From JAAYDS01 sp012729155 (lineage in GTDB: Bacteria > Chloroflexota > Anaerolineae > UBA1429), in contig DAIPBO010000002.1 of assembly GCA_036774405.1 (NCBI GenBank), forward strand, positions 62,001 to 126,000: a stretch of DNA of 64,000 nt. Reading direction: 5' to 3'. A program made the position numbers and the translations under genes. Below the pieces are notes generated by a model. The model had not been told where the DNA came from, did not search any database, and saw only the letters and a program-made list of their open reading frames with translations. This document shows, piece by piece, positions 24,315 to 33,195 of this stretch (the stretch's first letter is position 1; every line of letters begins with the position of its first letter).

Positions 24315-27148
24315 GGAGCTGCCCCGTCCACGATACGCACCATCACCGGCAAAACCGCTACCCCATCGGGCAGTGTTGCGCCATCCTGTAGGACGTTCTC
24401 GCGTTGGCCGGTGATCGGGTCATACAGCCCCACCCGCAGTTGGTACATACCCGCGGGAACGTCTTGGGGTATCGCCAACGCGAACTCGTCGAGCACTACC
24501 TGCCCAGAGAGCCAATCGCTGGTGGGCATGGCGCCGTTCTGTGGCGGGCCGTCATGCTGGGCGACGATCTGTCCGTCTTGCGCTACCAGATGACAAAAGA
24601 CCGCCAGACGGCGATTGACCTCGCCGCCCGCCTGCCACACCAGGGTAAGGGGCAGCTCGCCCCCTGCCATGCCCTGTAAGGCGTTGTCATGGAGCGCCGC
24701 AGATACCACGCCGGTGAGCCTGGCCCACGTGCCGAACTGCATATCGATGGCGACGTCGAGGGCGGGCAGCTCCCATAGCCGCTGTGAGGCGATGACCTCG
24801 ACGTTCCCAAGAGCGATGGCCTCGCCGTCACCGGGCGTTACGATCACCAGCTCGTAATGGCCGGGAGCAGCGTCGGTCGCCGTCATTTCTGCAGTTAGAA
24901 CTAGGGCTGCAGCCGAATCCCATGCGGTCGTCTCTGGCAGCCTGATCGAGCCAAGCACCTGTCTGCCCCCAGGCGCTGTTGCTTCGAGCGCCACTTGCCA
25001 GTGAGCGCCGTCTACGGCTGCATCACTGGAGACGATCAGGCTGACGGGCTCAGGCGCCAACAGCTCCAGCTGCTCTGGCGCGATCACGCCTTGTATCAGG
25101 GCATCGTCAACGGGCTCGACTGCGTGGCTCGCCAACGTCTCGGCGGATACAGGGACAACGCCACTCCAGTCGATAGCGCCGATCTCGGCGGTAGAGAGCA
25201 GTTCGGCGGCGACACCCTCGTCCGTCGTCTGCAACTCGTAAAGACCTACCTGCAGCGCATACTCATCTGCGGGCATCACCATGGGCAGAGGCACTGCCAC
25301 TCTGTCGAGCACAAGATCGCCCGCGTGCCACTCGTCGGTGGCATAGCTTCCTTGCAGCGGCTGTTGATCTACCTGCGCATAGCGGTCGCCGTCGGGCGCC
25401 ACCAGATGCACAAATGCGGTCAGCTCTGATGGTACTGGGTCCACGCACTCCCAGAGCAGCGTTGTGGCGAGCTTACCCTGGGCGTCGGCCTGTGGCGCCA
25501 CCGCCCAGCCACGCAGGCGCACGCCCGCAGTGAGATCAGCATATGGCGCCGCTTCCATCGCAGGCGCCTCCAGGGCGTCGAGCTCGGCCTGTCGCAGGGC
25601 CTGTAATTGCCTGGCCGAGATGGCAAACGTGTGTAGCAACACCTGCTCATGCCGATCATAGACGGTTCCGAGCTCACCGTAGGCGCTCCAGCGTCTCGCT
25701 AGCTCCTCAGCCCGCGCCTTTTGCTCGGGGGGGTAGGCATAGAGTGCCCCGTGCTTCTCTTCGGCAGGGAGCACGACGCCCGCCGCTGTGTCCAGCGAGC
25801 GAATGTCCATCTCACGAGACAGCAACTGGATGGTGGCATGCTGCGCCCACAACTCGGCGAGAAACACCGTGTGGTCGGCGCTCGCAGCCGCCAGATAGTC
25901 GACCGCTTCGATCTTTTCCTGATCATATTCGTATGAAGCGGGCGCCTCGCTGCCAAAGCGCACGAAATAGTCCCATCCTGTCAAAGTGCCGCCAATGATG
26001 GCGCAGGCAGCTACAGTCGCGATGGCCCAGGTTTGGCCCGTGCGCCGCAAGACGAGGCGGTAGAGGCTATCGAGCCCCAGCGCGGCCATGATGACCAGGA
26101 CAGGCAAGGCGCCCATCATCCGCGAAAAGTTGGGCGCCATGTCGGTGACCAGCGAGATTAGCGCCAGCGTCACTAGCCAGACCAGTAGCAGGGTGTAGGG
26201 CGCCCGCTCGCTGTGTGGTGCCCGCACGGCGCGTTGCACCGTCAAGGCTGCGCCCAACAGAAAGGCGATACCAGTGACGGCATCGAACACAGGCCTACCC
26301 GGCAGATTGTGGATCCACTCGGTGTCGCCGCGCAGATTGGACATAGCCAGGATGCGCCAGCCGTTCTCAGCAAGGCGCCTGGCCGAGCCCTGCCAGTCTC
26401 CCCACTCGAGAATGGCAACGTCGGAAGCATGGCCATAAAAGGTGAGGGGATGCTGGTAATAGTGCCATGCCAGAGGCGCAAAGAGCATCATGGCGACGGC
26501 GCCCGCAATGGCGATCGCCACCAGCGGCTCTCTATGATGGTCGCGCTGGGCACGCCAGGTCAGCGCTGCAAAGGCCAGCATGATGAGCGGCGCCAGCCTG
26601 CCGGCGGGGTGCGTCCACACATTGGCCGCCATCCAAACGCCAACCAGGGCATACCAGCCGGGTTTGCCGCTGACGAGGCCGCGCCACAGGGCGTGGAATG
26701 TCAGTAGAAACCAAAGTGGGGTCGCGATCGAGCGGATGCCATACCGCGAGAAATGCAGATGCCAATAAGAGCAGGCCAGCAGAGTGCTGGCCAAGATGGC
26801 CAGGCGGCGTTGGGGCCAGATGCTGCGTACAAACAGGTACAGCACGCCCACGGTGATGATGCCCACCAGCGCCGAGGCCAGTCGGCCGGCCATGGCGGTT
26901 GGCCCGAGCAGAGCCACCAGCGGGGCTTGCAGATAGGTGTAAAGGACCTCTCGCCCACCGTTCGCTGGCAGAAAGAGGCGATGGTTCCCACGCAATACCT
27001 CGAGAGCATCGAGGGCGTTATAGGCCTCATCGAACTGAAAGCCGGGCGGCACCCTGTCCAGCGCTGGCAGCCTGAGTAGCGCCGCCAACAGCATCAACAC
27101 GACCAGCCAGGCCGCGTCGCGTCGATCGAGCGAGTAAGCATTCTCCAT
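24311..27148 (-). CDS. GT-C fold glycosyltransferase (family 39-like) with long C-terminal domain
   Basis: Integral membrane glycosyltransferase of 945 residues that probably uses a lipid-phosphate sugar donor. The first extracellular loop has FQFDEAYNALDALEVLRGN, with the acidic residues typical of GT39/PMT-like enzymes. About eleven helices follow up to residue 420, e.g. LLRLPALDRVPP and LVGIITVGVLYLFVRSIW. The last 470 residues are soluble, with two repeated beta modules (GWAVAPQADAQGKLATTLLW and LTLVWQAGGEVNRRLAVFCH). The ATG at 27148 follows GGAGGG. A role in surface glycan assembly would fit with the YfhO-flippase gene, but they are separate units. Confidence 0.8.
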   Translation of the reverse strand: MENAYSLDRRDAAWLVVLMLLAALLRLPALDRVPPGFQFDEAYNALDALEVLRGNHRLFLPANGGREVLYTYLQAPLVALLGPTAMAGRLASALVGIITVGVLYLFVRSIWPQRRLAILASTLLACSYWHLHFSRYGIRSIATPLWFLLTFHALWRGLVSGKPGWYALVGVWMAANVWTHPAGRLAPLIMLAFAALTWRAQRDHHREPLVAIAIAGAVAMMLFAPLAWHYYQHPLTFYGHASDVAILEWGDWQGSARRLAENGWRILAMSNLRGDTEWIHNLPGRPVFDAVTGIAFLLGAALTVQRAVRAPHSERAPYTLLLVWLVTLALISLVTDMAPNFSRMMGALPVLVIMAALGLDSLYRLVLRRTGQTWAIATVAACAIIGGTLTGWDYFVRFGSEAPASYEYDQEKIEAVDYLAAASADHTVFLAELWAQHATIQLLSREMDIRSLDTAAGVVLPAEEKHGALYAYPPEQKARAEELARRWSAYGELGTVYDRHEQVLLHTFAISARQLQALRQAELDALEAPAMEAAPYADLTAGVRLRGWAVAPQADAQGKLATTLLWECVDPVPSELTAFVHLVAPDGDRYAQVDQQPLQGSYATDEWHAGDLVLDRVAVPLPMVMPADEYALQVGLYELQTTDEGVAAELLSTAEIGAIDWSGVVPVSAETLASHAVEPVDDALIQGVIAPEQLELLAPEPVSLIVSSDAAVDGAHWQVALEATAPGGRQVLGSIRLPETTAWDSAAALVLTAEMTATDAAPGHYELVIVTPGDGEAIALGNVEVIASQRLWELPALDVAIDMQFGTWARLTGVVSAALHDNALQGMAGGELPLTLVWQAGGEVNRRLAVFCHLVAQDGQIVAQHDGPPQNGAMPTSDWLSGQVVLDEFALAIPQDVPAGMYQLRVGLYDPITGQRENVLQDGATLPDGVAVLPVMVRIVDGAAP

Positions 27149-27165
27149 GGGGCCCTCCAGCATCG

Positions 27166-27194
27166 AGTATAGGCACCACTGTCGCTGACGAAAA
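27166..27194 (-). promoter_or_regulatory. Possible promoter of the glycosyltransferase gene
   Basis: On the minus strand TATACT (27166-27171) is preceded by TTTTCG (27189-27194) 17 bp away; the -35 is poor. Confidence 0.3.
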
Positions 27195-27204
27195 GCCAGC
27201 ATGG

Positions 27205-27233
27205 TTGACGGCGCCGCCTCCGTCGCCTATAAC
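27205..27233 (+). promoter_or_regulatory. Promoter of the aminotransferase/URO-D pair
   Basis: TTGACG (27205-27210), 17-bp spacer, TATAAC (27228-27233). Confidence 0.55.
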
Positions 27234-27280
27234 TCGTTCAGACTGCTTCGCTCTGATCTGTCCATGCGAAAGGACCTACC

Positions 27281-28390
27281 ATGAGAGTCGCCGATATTGC
27301 CCCACGCACCCTGCTGGGCCCCGGCCCTTCTGATACACACCCACGCGTGCTCGAGGCCATGGCCAGACCAACCATCGGCTATCTCGACCCGCAGTTGTTT
27401 GCACTGCTCGACGACATCCAGGATATGCTGCGCGCCGTCTTCAAGACGAGCAACGAGTTGACCCTGGCCGTCAGTGGCACGGGTATGGCTGGCATGGAGA
27501 CCTGCCTGGCCAATCTGCTCGAGCCCGGCGACCGTCTGCTGGTGGGCGTGGCTGGCTTTTTCGGACAGCGCCTCGTGCAGGTGGCGCAAAGGCTGGGCGC
27601 AGAGGTGTGCACCGTCGAGGTGCCCTGGGGCGAGGTCATCAGCGGCGAACAGATGCGGCAGGCGCTGCAAAAACAAGGCCCGGTCAAACTGGTCGCCGTC
27701 GTCAATGGTGAGACCTCTACGGGCGCCTGGCAGCCGATTCCGGGGATCGCCGAGGAAGCTCACGCAGCCGGGGCCATGCTGCTGGTCGATGCTGTCACCA
27801 CGCTGGGCGGCGTGCCGGTGCTGGTCGATGAGTGGGGTATCGACGCCTGCTACAGTGGTTCGCAAAAGTGCCTCTCGTGCCCGCCTGGTCTTTCGCCGGT
27901 GACCTTTGGCCCGGCCGCCCGCGCTGCGATGGCGCGTCGCAAGCGCCCGGTGTCGAGCTTTTATCTCGATATGGCCCTTCTTGGCCGCTACTGGGGGCGA
28001 GAGCGCCAATATCACCACACCATCCCCGTCAATATGATCTATGCGCTGCACGAGGCGCTGGTGCTGGTGCTGCAAGAGGGCCTCGAAGCGCGCTGGGCCC
28101 GCCACCTCGCCCAACATCAGGCGCTCAAGTCGGGCGTCGAAGCGCTGGGGCTACGTCTAACCGCCAACCCAGCGCATCTGTTGCCCAGCCTAAACGTGGT
28201 TGCTACCCCCGAGGGCGTTGATGAAGGGTCCATCCGGCAGCGCTTGCTAGAAGATGAGGGTATCGAGATCGGCGGCGGGCTGGGCGCACTCAAGGGCAAG
28301 GCCTGGCGCATCGGGCTGATGGGCGAGGGCGCACGCCCCGAGAAGGTTCAACGTTTGTTGGCGGCGCTTGGGGCGCTGTTGGGGGGGTGA
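27281..28390 (+). CDS. Class V aminotransferase (alanine-glyoxylate/serine-pyruvate type)
   Basis: PLP enzyme of 369 residues, the usual length. The Schiff-base lysine is K196 in CYSGSQKCLSCPPGLSP, preceded by LLVDAVTTLGGVPV and HGETS-like VNGETSTG. The N-terminal LLGPGPSDTHPRVLEAM is the family signature of AGXT/SPT. It probably makes glycine from glyoxylate, or serine/hydroxypyruvate in reverse. AAGGACCTACC precedes the ATG. The stop overlaps the start of the URO-D family gene (TGATG), so they are coupled. Confidence 0.9.
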   Translation: MRVADIAPRTLLGPGPSDTHPRVLEAMARPTIGYLDPQLFALLDDIQDMLRAVFKTSNELTLAVSGTGMAGMETCLANLLEPGDRLLVGVAGFFGQRLVQVAQRLGAEVCTVEVPWGEVISGEQMRQALQKQGPVKLVAVVNGETSTGAWQPIPGIAEEAHAAGAMLLVDAVTTLGGVPVLVDEWGIDACYSGSQKCLSCPPGLSPVTFGPAARAAMARRKRPVSSFYLDMALLGRYWGRERQYHHTIPVNMIYALHEALVLVLQEGLEARWARHLAQHQALKSGVEALGLRLTANPAHLLPSLNVVATPEGVDEGSIRQRLLEDEGIEIGGGLGALKGKAWRIGLMGEGARPEKVQRLLAALGALLGG

Positions 28391-29538
28391 TGGAGCCACG
28401 TCAACGTCTGGTAACGGCCCTTGTCGGGGGCATGCCCGACCGTCTGCCGGTGACCACCCATCATGTAATGCCCTACTTCCTGGAGCGTTACCTCGGTGGC
28501 ATCTCGGTGGCCGCCTTTTTCGAGCGCTTTGGCCTGGACCCCATCTGTTGGATTGGTCCGCTGGCCTGCAATCCCTGGGCGGGTGAAGAGCTGTTGGGCG
28601 ACGATAACCTCAACCATCGCGTGATCAGTGCGCCCCAGTGGCGGGTGACCACAGAGGATCTGCCTCATCCCCAATACCATACAGTGTGCCACACTATCTC
28701 CACGCCGCGCGGCAAGCTCAGCACGGTCATCCAGTTCAACGAGCACACCGGTTGGGTGATCGAGCGTCTGATCAAGGAAAAGAGCGACATCGAGCTCATC
28801 GCCGAGTACATGCCCACCCCGCGCTGCGATGTCGAGGCCGTCAATCGCGTCTCTAGCAAAGTGGGCAATCGTGCGTTGGTACGCAGCAATCTGCTGGCCT
28901 TTGATTTTTCGGGGCAGCCGGGCACCTGGCAAGATGCGGCCATGCTGTATGGCATCGAGAACGTCATCTATGCTACCTATGACGATCCCCAGTGGGTGCA
29001 CGCCTTCTTGAGTGTGTTGCATCGTCGCAAGATGGACTTTGCGCGCTCACTGGCCGGCGCCGAGTATGACGTGCTGGAGCTGGGTGGCGGCGATGCCTCC
29101 TCGACGGTGATCTCACCAAAGATGTTTGACGGGTTTGTCGCGCCCTATGACAGCCAGATCATCACTGCGGCCCACGAGGCCGGTCAGCGCGTGGTCTATC
29201 ACACCTGTGGCGGCATGATGCCGCTGTTGGAGCGCATTGCAGACATGGGTCCAGACGCCATCGAGACCCTCACCCCGCCAGGCATGGGTGGCGACGTCGA
29301 TCTGGCCGAGGCCAAGCGGCGGGTAGGGCACCGCGTCTGCCTGGTGGGCGGGTGGGACCAGTTTCACTTTTTCCAGGGATGCACCCCTGATGAGACGCGT
29401 GCTGAGGTGCGCCGCTGCTTTGCGGCCGCTGGCCAGGGCGGCGGCTTTATCCTCTCTCCATCAGACCACTTTTTCGACGCCGACCCAGAGCTGATCGAAG
29501 CGTTTGCCGACGAGGCCAGACGTTGCACCTACCACTAG
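28390..29538 (+). CDS. Uroporphyrinogen decarboxylase family protein (methyltransferase-like)
   Basis: URO-D fold protein of 382 residues. Features are PRQRLVTALVGGMPDRLPV at the N-terminus, VYHTCGGMMPLLERIADMGPDAIETLTPPGMGGD (the HxCG zinc-type motif in YHTCGG) and VCLVGGWDQFHFF. The HxCG motif points to a zinc-dependent corrinoid/thiol methyltransferase rather than heme synthesis, and there is no heme gene nearby. It is coupled to the class V aminotransferase. ATG 28390 is taken as the start; a GTG three bases earlier is possible. The substrate is unknown. Confidence 0.8.
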   Translation: MEPRQRLVTALVGGMPDRLPVTTHHVMPYFLERYLGGISVAAFFERFGLDPICWIGPLACNPWAGEELLGDDNLNHRVISAPQWRVTTEDLPHPQYHTVCHTISTPRGKLSTVIQFNEHTGWVIERLIKEKSDIELIAEYMPTPRCDVEAVNRVSSKVGNRALVRSNLLAFDFSGQPGTWQDAAMLYGIENVIYATYDDPQWVHAFLSVLHRRKMDFARSLAGAEYDVLELGGGDASSTVISPKMFDGFVAPYDSQIITAAHEAGQRVVYHTCGGMMPLLERIADMGPDAIETLTPPGMGGDVDLAEAKRRVGHRVCLVGGWDQFHFFQGCTPDETRAEVRRCFAAAGQGGGFILSPSDHFFDADPELIEAFADEARRCTYH

Positions 29539-29877
29539 GCCAGAGCGCCCGCGGCTGGAAAGCTGTCGCGTGGCTCAAGGCCTGCGAAAGCGATCGGATG
29601 AGCCCTTTGAAGCTCATCTATGGCCTCCAGTTGGCCGGCGTTGCCCGGTTCGCTCTGGCGAGGGCAACGTCTACTCTCAGACTGCGCCGCCATCTGAATC
29701 GCACGCCCATCCTGCCAAAGACCCGCTATGATGGGTGCGTTGGTTGTTGTGTTGAGCCTGAATGATGGCAGTCTTGCGCCGCTGTCGTCAGCGCAACTGC
29801 ACGCACTGGCACTGCAAGGAGCGTCTCTCAGCAGCGCCCTATGCGAGCCGGGCGCGGTGTTACGAGGAGCCGCGCCA
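29539..29877. other. Intergenic region with two hairpins, no convincing gene
   Basis: Spacer of 339 bp between convergent genes. Two inverted repeats are seen: GATGAGC/GCTCATC (29597-29603 and 29612-29618) and CGTTGCCC/GGGCAACG (29639-29646 and 29662-29669). Either could end transcription, but neither has a T-run. A 56-codon frame starting at 29728 has a TATGAT directly at its start and no ribosome site, so it is not called. Confidence 0.5.
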
Positions 29878-30849
29878 TCAGCCCGCCCAAGCGGCTGATA
29901 GCGTCATCTGCGAGGCCAAAAGCAGCTCCAGATAGTCGCATTCCAGCTCGATCATCTCGCCGTCGTCCGAGCGCAGCCACTCAGCCAACCAGGCAAAGCG
30001 CAACGCCAGCACATAAGCGGGCAACGCCCGCCATGAAGCCTCTGCCAGGATACCTCGCAGATGCAGCCAGCGCGTTAGAGCGCACACCAGACCGCCGGTC
30101 AGCGCTGCGGGATCCTCGATGCCAGCGCAGCCGATCAGATTCGCCAGGTCGTAGAGCTCGGCTTTGGGCCCAGTGAACTCCCAATCGATCACAGCGCGCA
30201 CAGCCTGGCCCTGCCACAGCACATTCAGCGGGTGCAGATCACCGTGCGCCCACGCGGTGGGCAAATTCGACTCTTGTAGCAGCACCTCTTGTGCCAACCT
30301 TAGCGGGGCACGCACCCTGGCCAGCACAGTTGGGTCGCGTCGCCGCAGCTGGGTCACCAGTTCGGCAAGCCATAGCTCGAGGCGAAAGATGCGCGATGGT
30401 CGCCAGTGCCAGTTACCCGTGGCCTCGCGCAGCTGCAGCAGCCACTGAGCCAGCGCCTCTCCGCGTACACCGTCGTGGGCCCACTCTGGGCGGGGCAGCG
30501 GATCAGAGGGCACATGGCGTGTCGCTATCCACCAGGTCTGGCCGACGCGCACCACGAGATCGCCATTCGCGCCCTGGTGTGGCACGAGAACACCGCAGAG
30601 ACCGGCCTCGCTGAGGCGGGATAGCGCTGCGGCGATCTCTCGTTTCCGTGGCACCAACTCGGCCGCCACCTGCTCGAGGATGAACGCCCCTGTTTCGCTC
30701 TCTATCACACAGCGATAGACAGAGCGGTTTGGGCTGCCTGGCGGCTGTAAGGCAACAGGGTGCGCGTCTTGCAGCGCAAAGGCGGTGGCCACCTGACGGA
30801 TCATCGAGACTGCATAGTGCTGCGGCAAACTGCCCCCCCTCTCCTCCAT
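29878..30849 (-). CDS. Aminoglycoside phosphotransferase (APH) family protein
   Basis: Kinase-like protein of about 323 residues. The catalytic loop is WAHGDLHPLNVLW (Asp as base, Asn as metal ligand) and the DFG-equivalent is VIDWEFTG, both typical of APH/choline-kinase enzymes that phosphorylate small alcohols. An N-lobe lysine region lies around NRSVYRCVIESETGAFILEQ. An antibiotic-resistance role is not implied. The start is uncertain: ATG 30849 is used, but a TTG at 30828 lies after GGAGGAGAGG and may be the real one. It is divergent from the hybrid histidine kinase. Confidence 0.75.
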   Translation of the reverse strand: MEERGGSLPQHYAVSMIRQVATAFALQDAHPVALQPPGSPNRSVYRCVIESETGAFILEQVAAELVPRKREIAAALSRLSEAGLCGVLVPHQGANGDLVVRVGQTWWIATRHVPSDPLPRPEWAHDGVRGEALAQWLLQLREATGNWHWRPSRIFRLELWLAELVTQLRRRDPTVLARVRAPLRLAQEVLLQESNLPTAWAHGDLHPLNVLWQGQAVRAVIDWEFTGPKAELYDLANLIGCAGIEDPAALTGGLVCALTRWLHLRGILAEASWRALPAYVLALRFAWLAEWLRSDDGEMIELECDYLELLLASQMTLSAAWAG

Positions 30850-30933
30850 TCTTCTGGTGAACAAGCGCCCATCAGCACTATTCTGGCCCTGATGACGCCT
30901 TCTGCCAACCAACATGAGCAAACTGATCTTGTC

Positions 30934-30963
30934 GTTACAGAGTGTCTGCGCTACCCTGATAAT
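30934..30963 (+). promoter_or_regulatory. Possible promoter of the hybrid histidine kinase
   Basis: GTTACA (30934-30939), 18-bp spacer, GATAAT (30958-30963); the ATG is 25 bp further on. Confidence 0.35.
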
Positions 30964-30987
30964 GTGTAGAGTGAACAGGGATGCACC

Positions 30988-33195
30988 ATGAACCAGGAAC
31001 CTCAAGAAACTGTCTACGCGCAAGAGATCCGCGAGGAGATCCGTCGGCGGATGGCGCAGCTGGCGAGCCTCTTTTTCGTCTCGCTCGGGTTGCTCATCAT
31101 CTTTATGGCTGAGGTGCATCGTAGTGGCGCCGGCATGGACCTGGTGGGCATGGCCATCAGCGTGATCGGGCTACTGGTGTGGATGGTCATGCAGCGCTGG
31201 CTCACGACGAGCATGTGGCTGGCAGTGGTGGGCTCGCTAATCATGGCCATCGCAACAGCCCGTTGGGCGCATAGCGTGTATCCCCTGGGGCTGCTATGTC
31301 TGCCTGTAGGCCTGCTGGTGATCCATAGCGGGCCATGGCCCGCCCTTTTTCTGACGCTCTCGGTGACGGCCCTGTTGCTCGCCGATGGCGCACAGGCGCC
31401 GCATTTTTGTGCTTTGGCCAGTGTGTGGGGCGCCTTTGGCCTCACCTGGGTCTCTCTACACCACGCCAACACGGCCACACAATGGTCGTGGTCGAGCTAT
31501 GCGCGCATGCGTGACTTGCTCGAAGAGTCGCGCTCCCAGCAGGTGCGCCTCAAAGAGGTGCAAGAAGACCTCACGCAGGCTAACGCCGAGCTTGCTCGCC
31601 TGTCAGACCGCCTCCTGGCGATGAGCCGCATCGCCGAAGATGCGCGGCGCGCCAAAGAAGAGTTTGTCGCCAATGTGAGCCACGAGCTCCGCACACCGCT
31701 CAACATGATCATCGGCTTTAGTGAGATCATCACTGAGAGCCCCGAGCTGTACGATCACAAACTCCCGCCCGAACTGCTCGCTGACGTCGAGGTGATCCAG
31801 CGCAATAGCCGCCATCTGGCCGCTCTGGTCGATGATGTACTCGACCTCAGCCGGGCCGAGGCGGGGCGCATGGCGCTGACCCGCGAGTATGTGGGTATCG
31901 GCGAGGTGCTGGAAGAAGCCGTCACTGCCGTGTGGCCACTGTTCGAGTCCAAACATCTCGACCTCACCCTTGATGTGGCCTCCGAGTTGCCGATGGTCTA
32001 TTGTGATCGTACGCGCATTCGGCAGGTGGTCATCAATCTATTGAGCAACGCCGGGCGCTACACCGAGCGCGGCGGCGCACACGTGCGGGCCAGGCAAGAG
32101 GGCGGGATGATCAGCATCACTGTGACAGACACCGGCCCAGGAGTGCCTTTAGGCCAGCAAGAACGCATCTTTGAGCCCTTTGAGCAATACTATGGGGGCA
32201 CTGCTCTGAACGTGGGTGGCTCGGGGCTTGGGCTTGCCATCAGCCGGCGCTTTGTCGAAATGCACGGTGGCAAGATGTGGCTCGAGAGCGAGCCGGGCAA
32301 AGGGGCCACCTTTGGCGCTATGCTGCCTCTGTCACTCATGAGCCATCGCAATGCAGAGAGCCCGACGCGGTGGATCAACCCCTATGAGACCTACGAGCCG
32401 CGCGCGCGAGCCTGGCGAGCACCTGCGCCGGTGATCAGGCCACGCTTGGTGGTGCTCGAGCAGGCTGATACCTTGAGTCATATCTTGGAGCGATACGAAC
32501 CAGACGCTGAGGTGGCCGGTGTGACGTCGCTCGGGCAGGCGCTCCAAGAGCTGGCCGAGCGACCCGCTCGAGCGTTACTCATCAATTCGTCGGCTCCCTA
32601 TGCCGAGGTCCACAACGCTCTTCAGGCCAAGGGTCTGCCCTTTGGCACCCCGGTGATCCATTGCGCCATTCCCGACAAGCTCGAGGCTGCCGAGCAGCTG
32701 GGGGCCGCTGCCTACCTGCTCAAGCCCATACAGCAAGAGACACTTTTCGCCGAGCTCGACCGACTTGGTCGCCCCGTTCGGTCGGTGCTCATCGTCGACG
32801 ACAACGCCGAGGCGCTGCAGCTCTTTGCCCGCATGCTCTCGGCCCGCGATACGCCCATCGATATCCTTCGAGCTTCGAGCGGTAGTCGAGCGTTGGCGCT
32901 GATGCGCGAGCGACGCCCCGACGTGGTGCTGCTCGATCTGGTGATGCCTCAAGTCGACGGCTTTGCCGTGCTGCGCGAATGCCAGCAAGACGAGGCCCTG
33001 CGAGATATCCCCGTGATCGCCATATCGGCTCTCGACACGATGCCGGGCGGCTTTGTCACGCCGTTCCTGGCCGTCTCCAGGGGCGATGGCATCAATCTGC
33101 AAGACCTGTTGCGGTGCGTCAGAGCGCTGTCGGCGGTGCTGGCTCCGCCGGATGGAGCAGATGCAGCAGCGTCTGCAGAAACGCCTGCCGCGTGA
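30988..33195 (+). CDS. Hybrid sensor histidine kinase with two receiver-like domains
   Basis: Membrane-bound sensor of 735 residues. About six helices in residues 20-165 (FFVSLGLLIIFMAEVHRSG, LLCLPVGLLVIHSGP) form the sensor part. A coiled coil (170-220) leads to the HisKA box NVSHELRTPLN with H232, then a HATPase with VINLLSNAGRYTERG, DTGPGVPLGQ and GSGLGLAISRRF. Residues about 485-595 form a receiver-like domain lacking the Asp (VLEQADTLSHIL, LLINSS), and 600-715 a complete receiver with D650 in VVLLDLVMPQVDG. The gene converges with a receiver protein and overlaps it by 77 bp. Confidence 0.88.
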   Translation: MNQEPQETVYAQEIREEIRRRMAQLASLFFVSLGLLIIFMAEVHRSGAGMDLVGMAISVIGLLVWMVMQRWLTTSMWLAVVGSLIMAIATARWAHSVYPLGLLCLPVGLLVIHSGPWPALFLTLSVTALLLADGAQAPHFCALASVWGAFGLTWVSLHHANTATQWSWSSYARMRDLLEESRSQQVRLKEVQEDLTQANAELARLSDRLLAMSRIAEDARRAKEEFVANVSHELRTPLNMIIGFSEIITESPELYDHKLPPELLADVEVIQRNSRHLAALVDDVLDLSRAEAGRMALTREYVGIGEVLEEAVTAVWPLFESKHLDLTLDVASELPMVYCDRTRIRQVVINLLSNAGRYTERGGAHVRARQEGGMISITVTDTGPGVPLGQQERIFEPFEQYYGGTALNVGGSGLGLAISRRFVEMHGGKMWLESEPGKGATFGAMLPLSLMSHRNAESPTRWINPYETYEPRARAWRAPAPVIRPRLVVLEQADTLSHILERYEPDAEVAGVTSLGQALQELAERPARALLINSSAPYAEVHNALQAKGLPFGTPVIHCAIPDKLEAAEQLGAAAYLLKPIQQETLFAELDRLGRPVRSVLIVDDNAEALQLFARMLSARDTPIDILRASSGSRALALMRERRPDVVLLDLVMPQVDGFAVLRECQQDEALRDIPVIAISALDTMPGGFVTPFLAVSRGDGINLQDLLRCVRALSAVLAPPDGADAAASAETPAA

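Noticed and set aside
29728..29898. Possible small protein of 56 residues
   Set aside because: No ribosome site, a -10-like box overlapping the start, and an end inside the convergent gene; no recognisable sequence.
29878..30849. Antibiotic resistance by the APH-family protein
   Set aside because: The family includes many kinases of ordinary metabolites; nothing in the sequence or context supports resistance.
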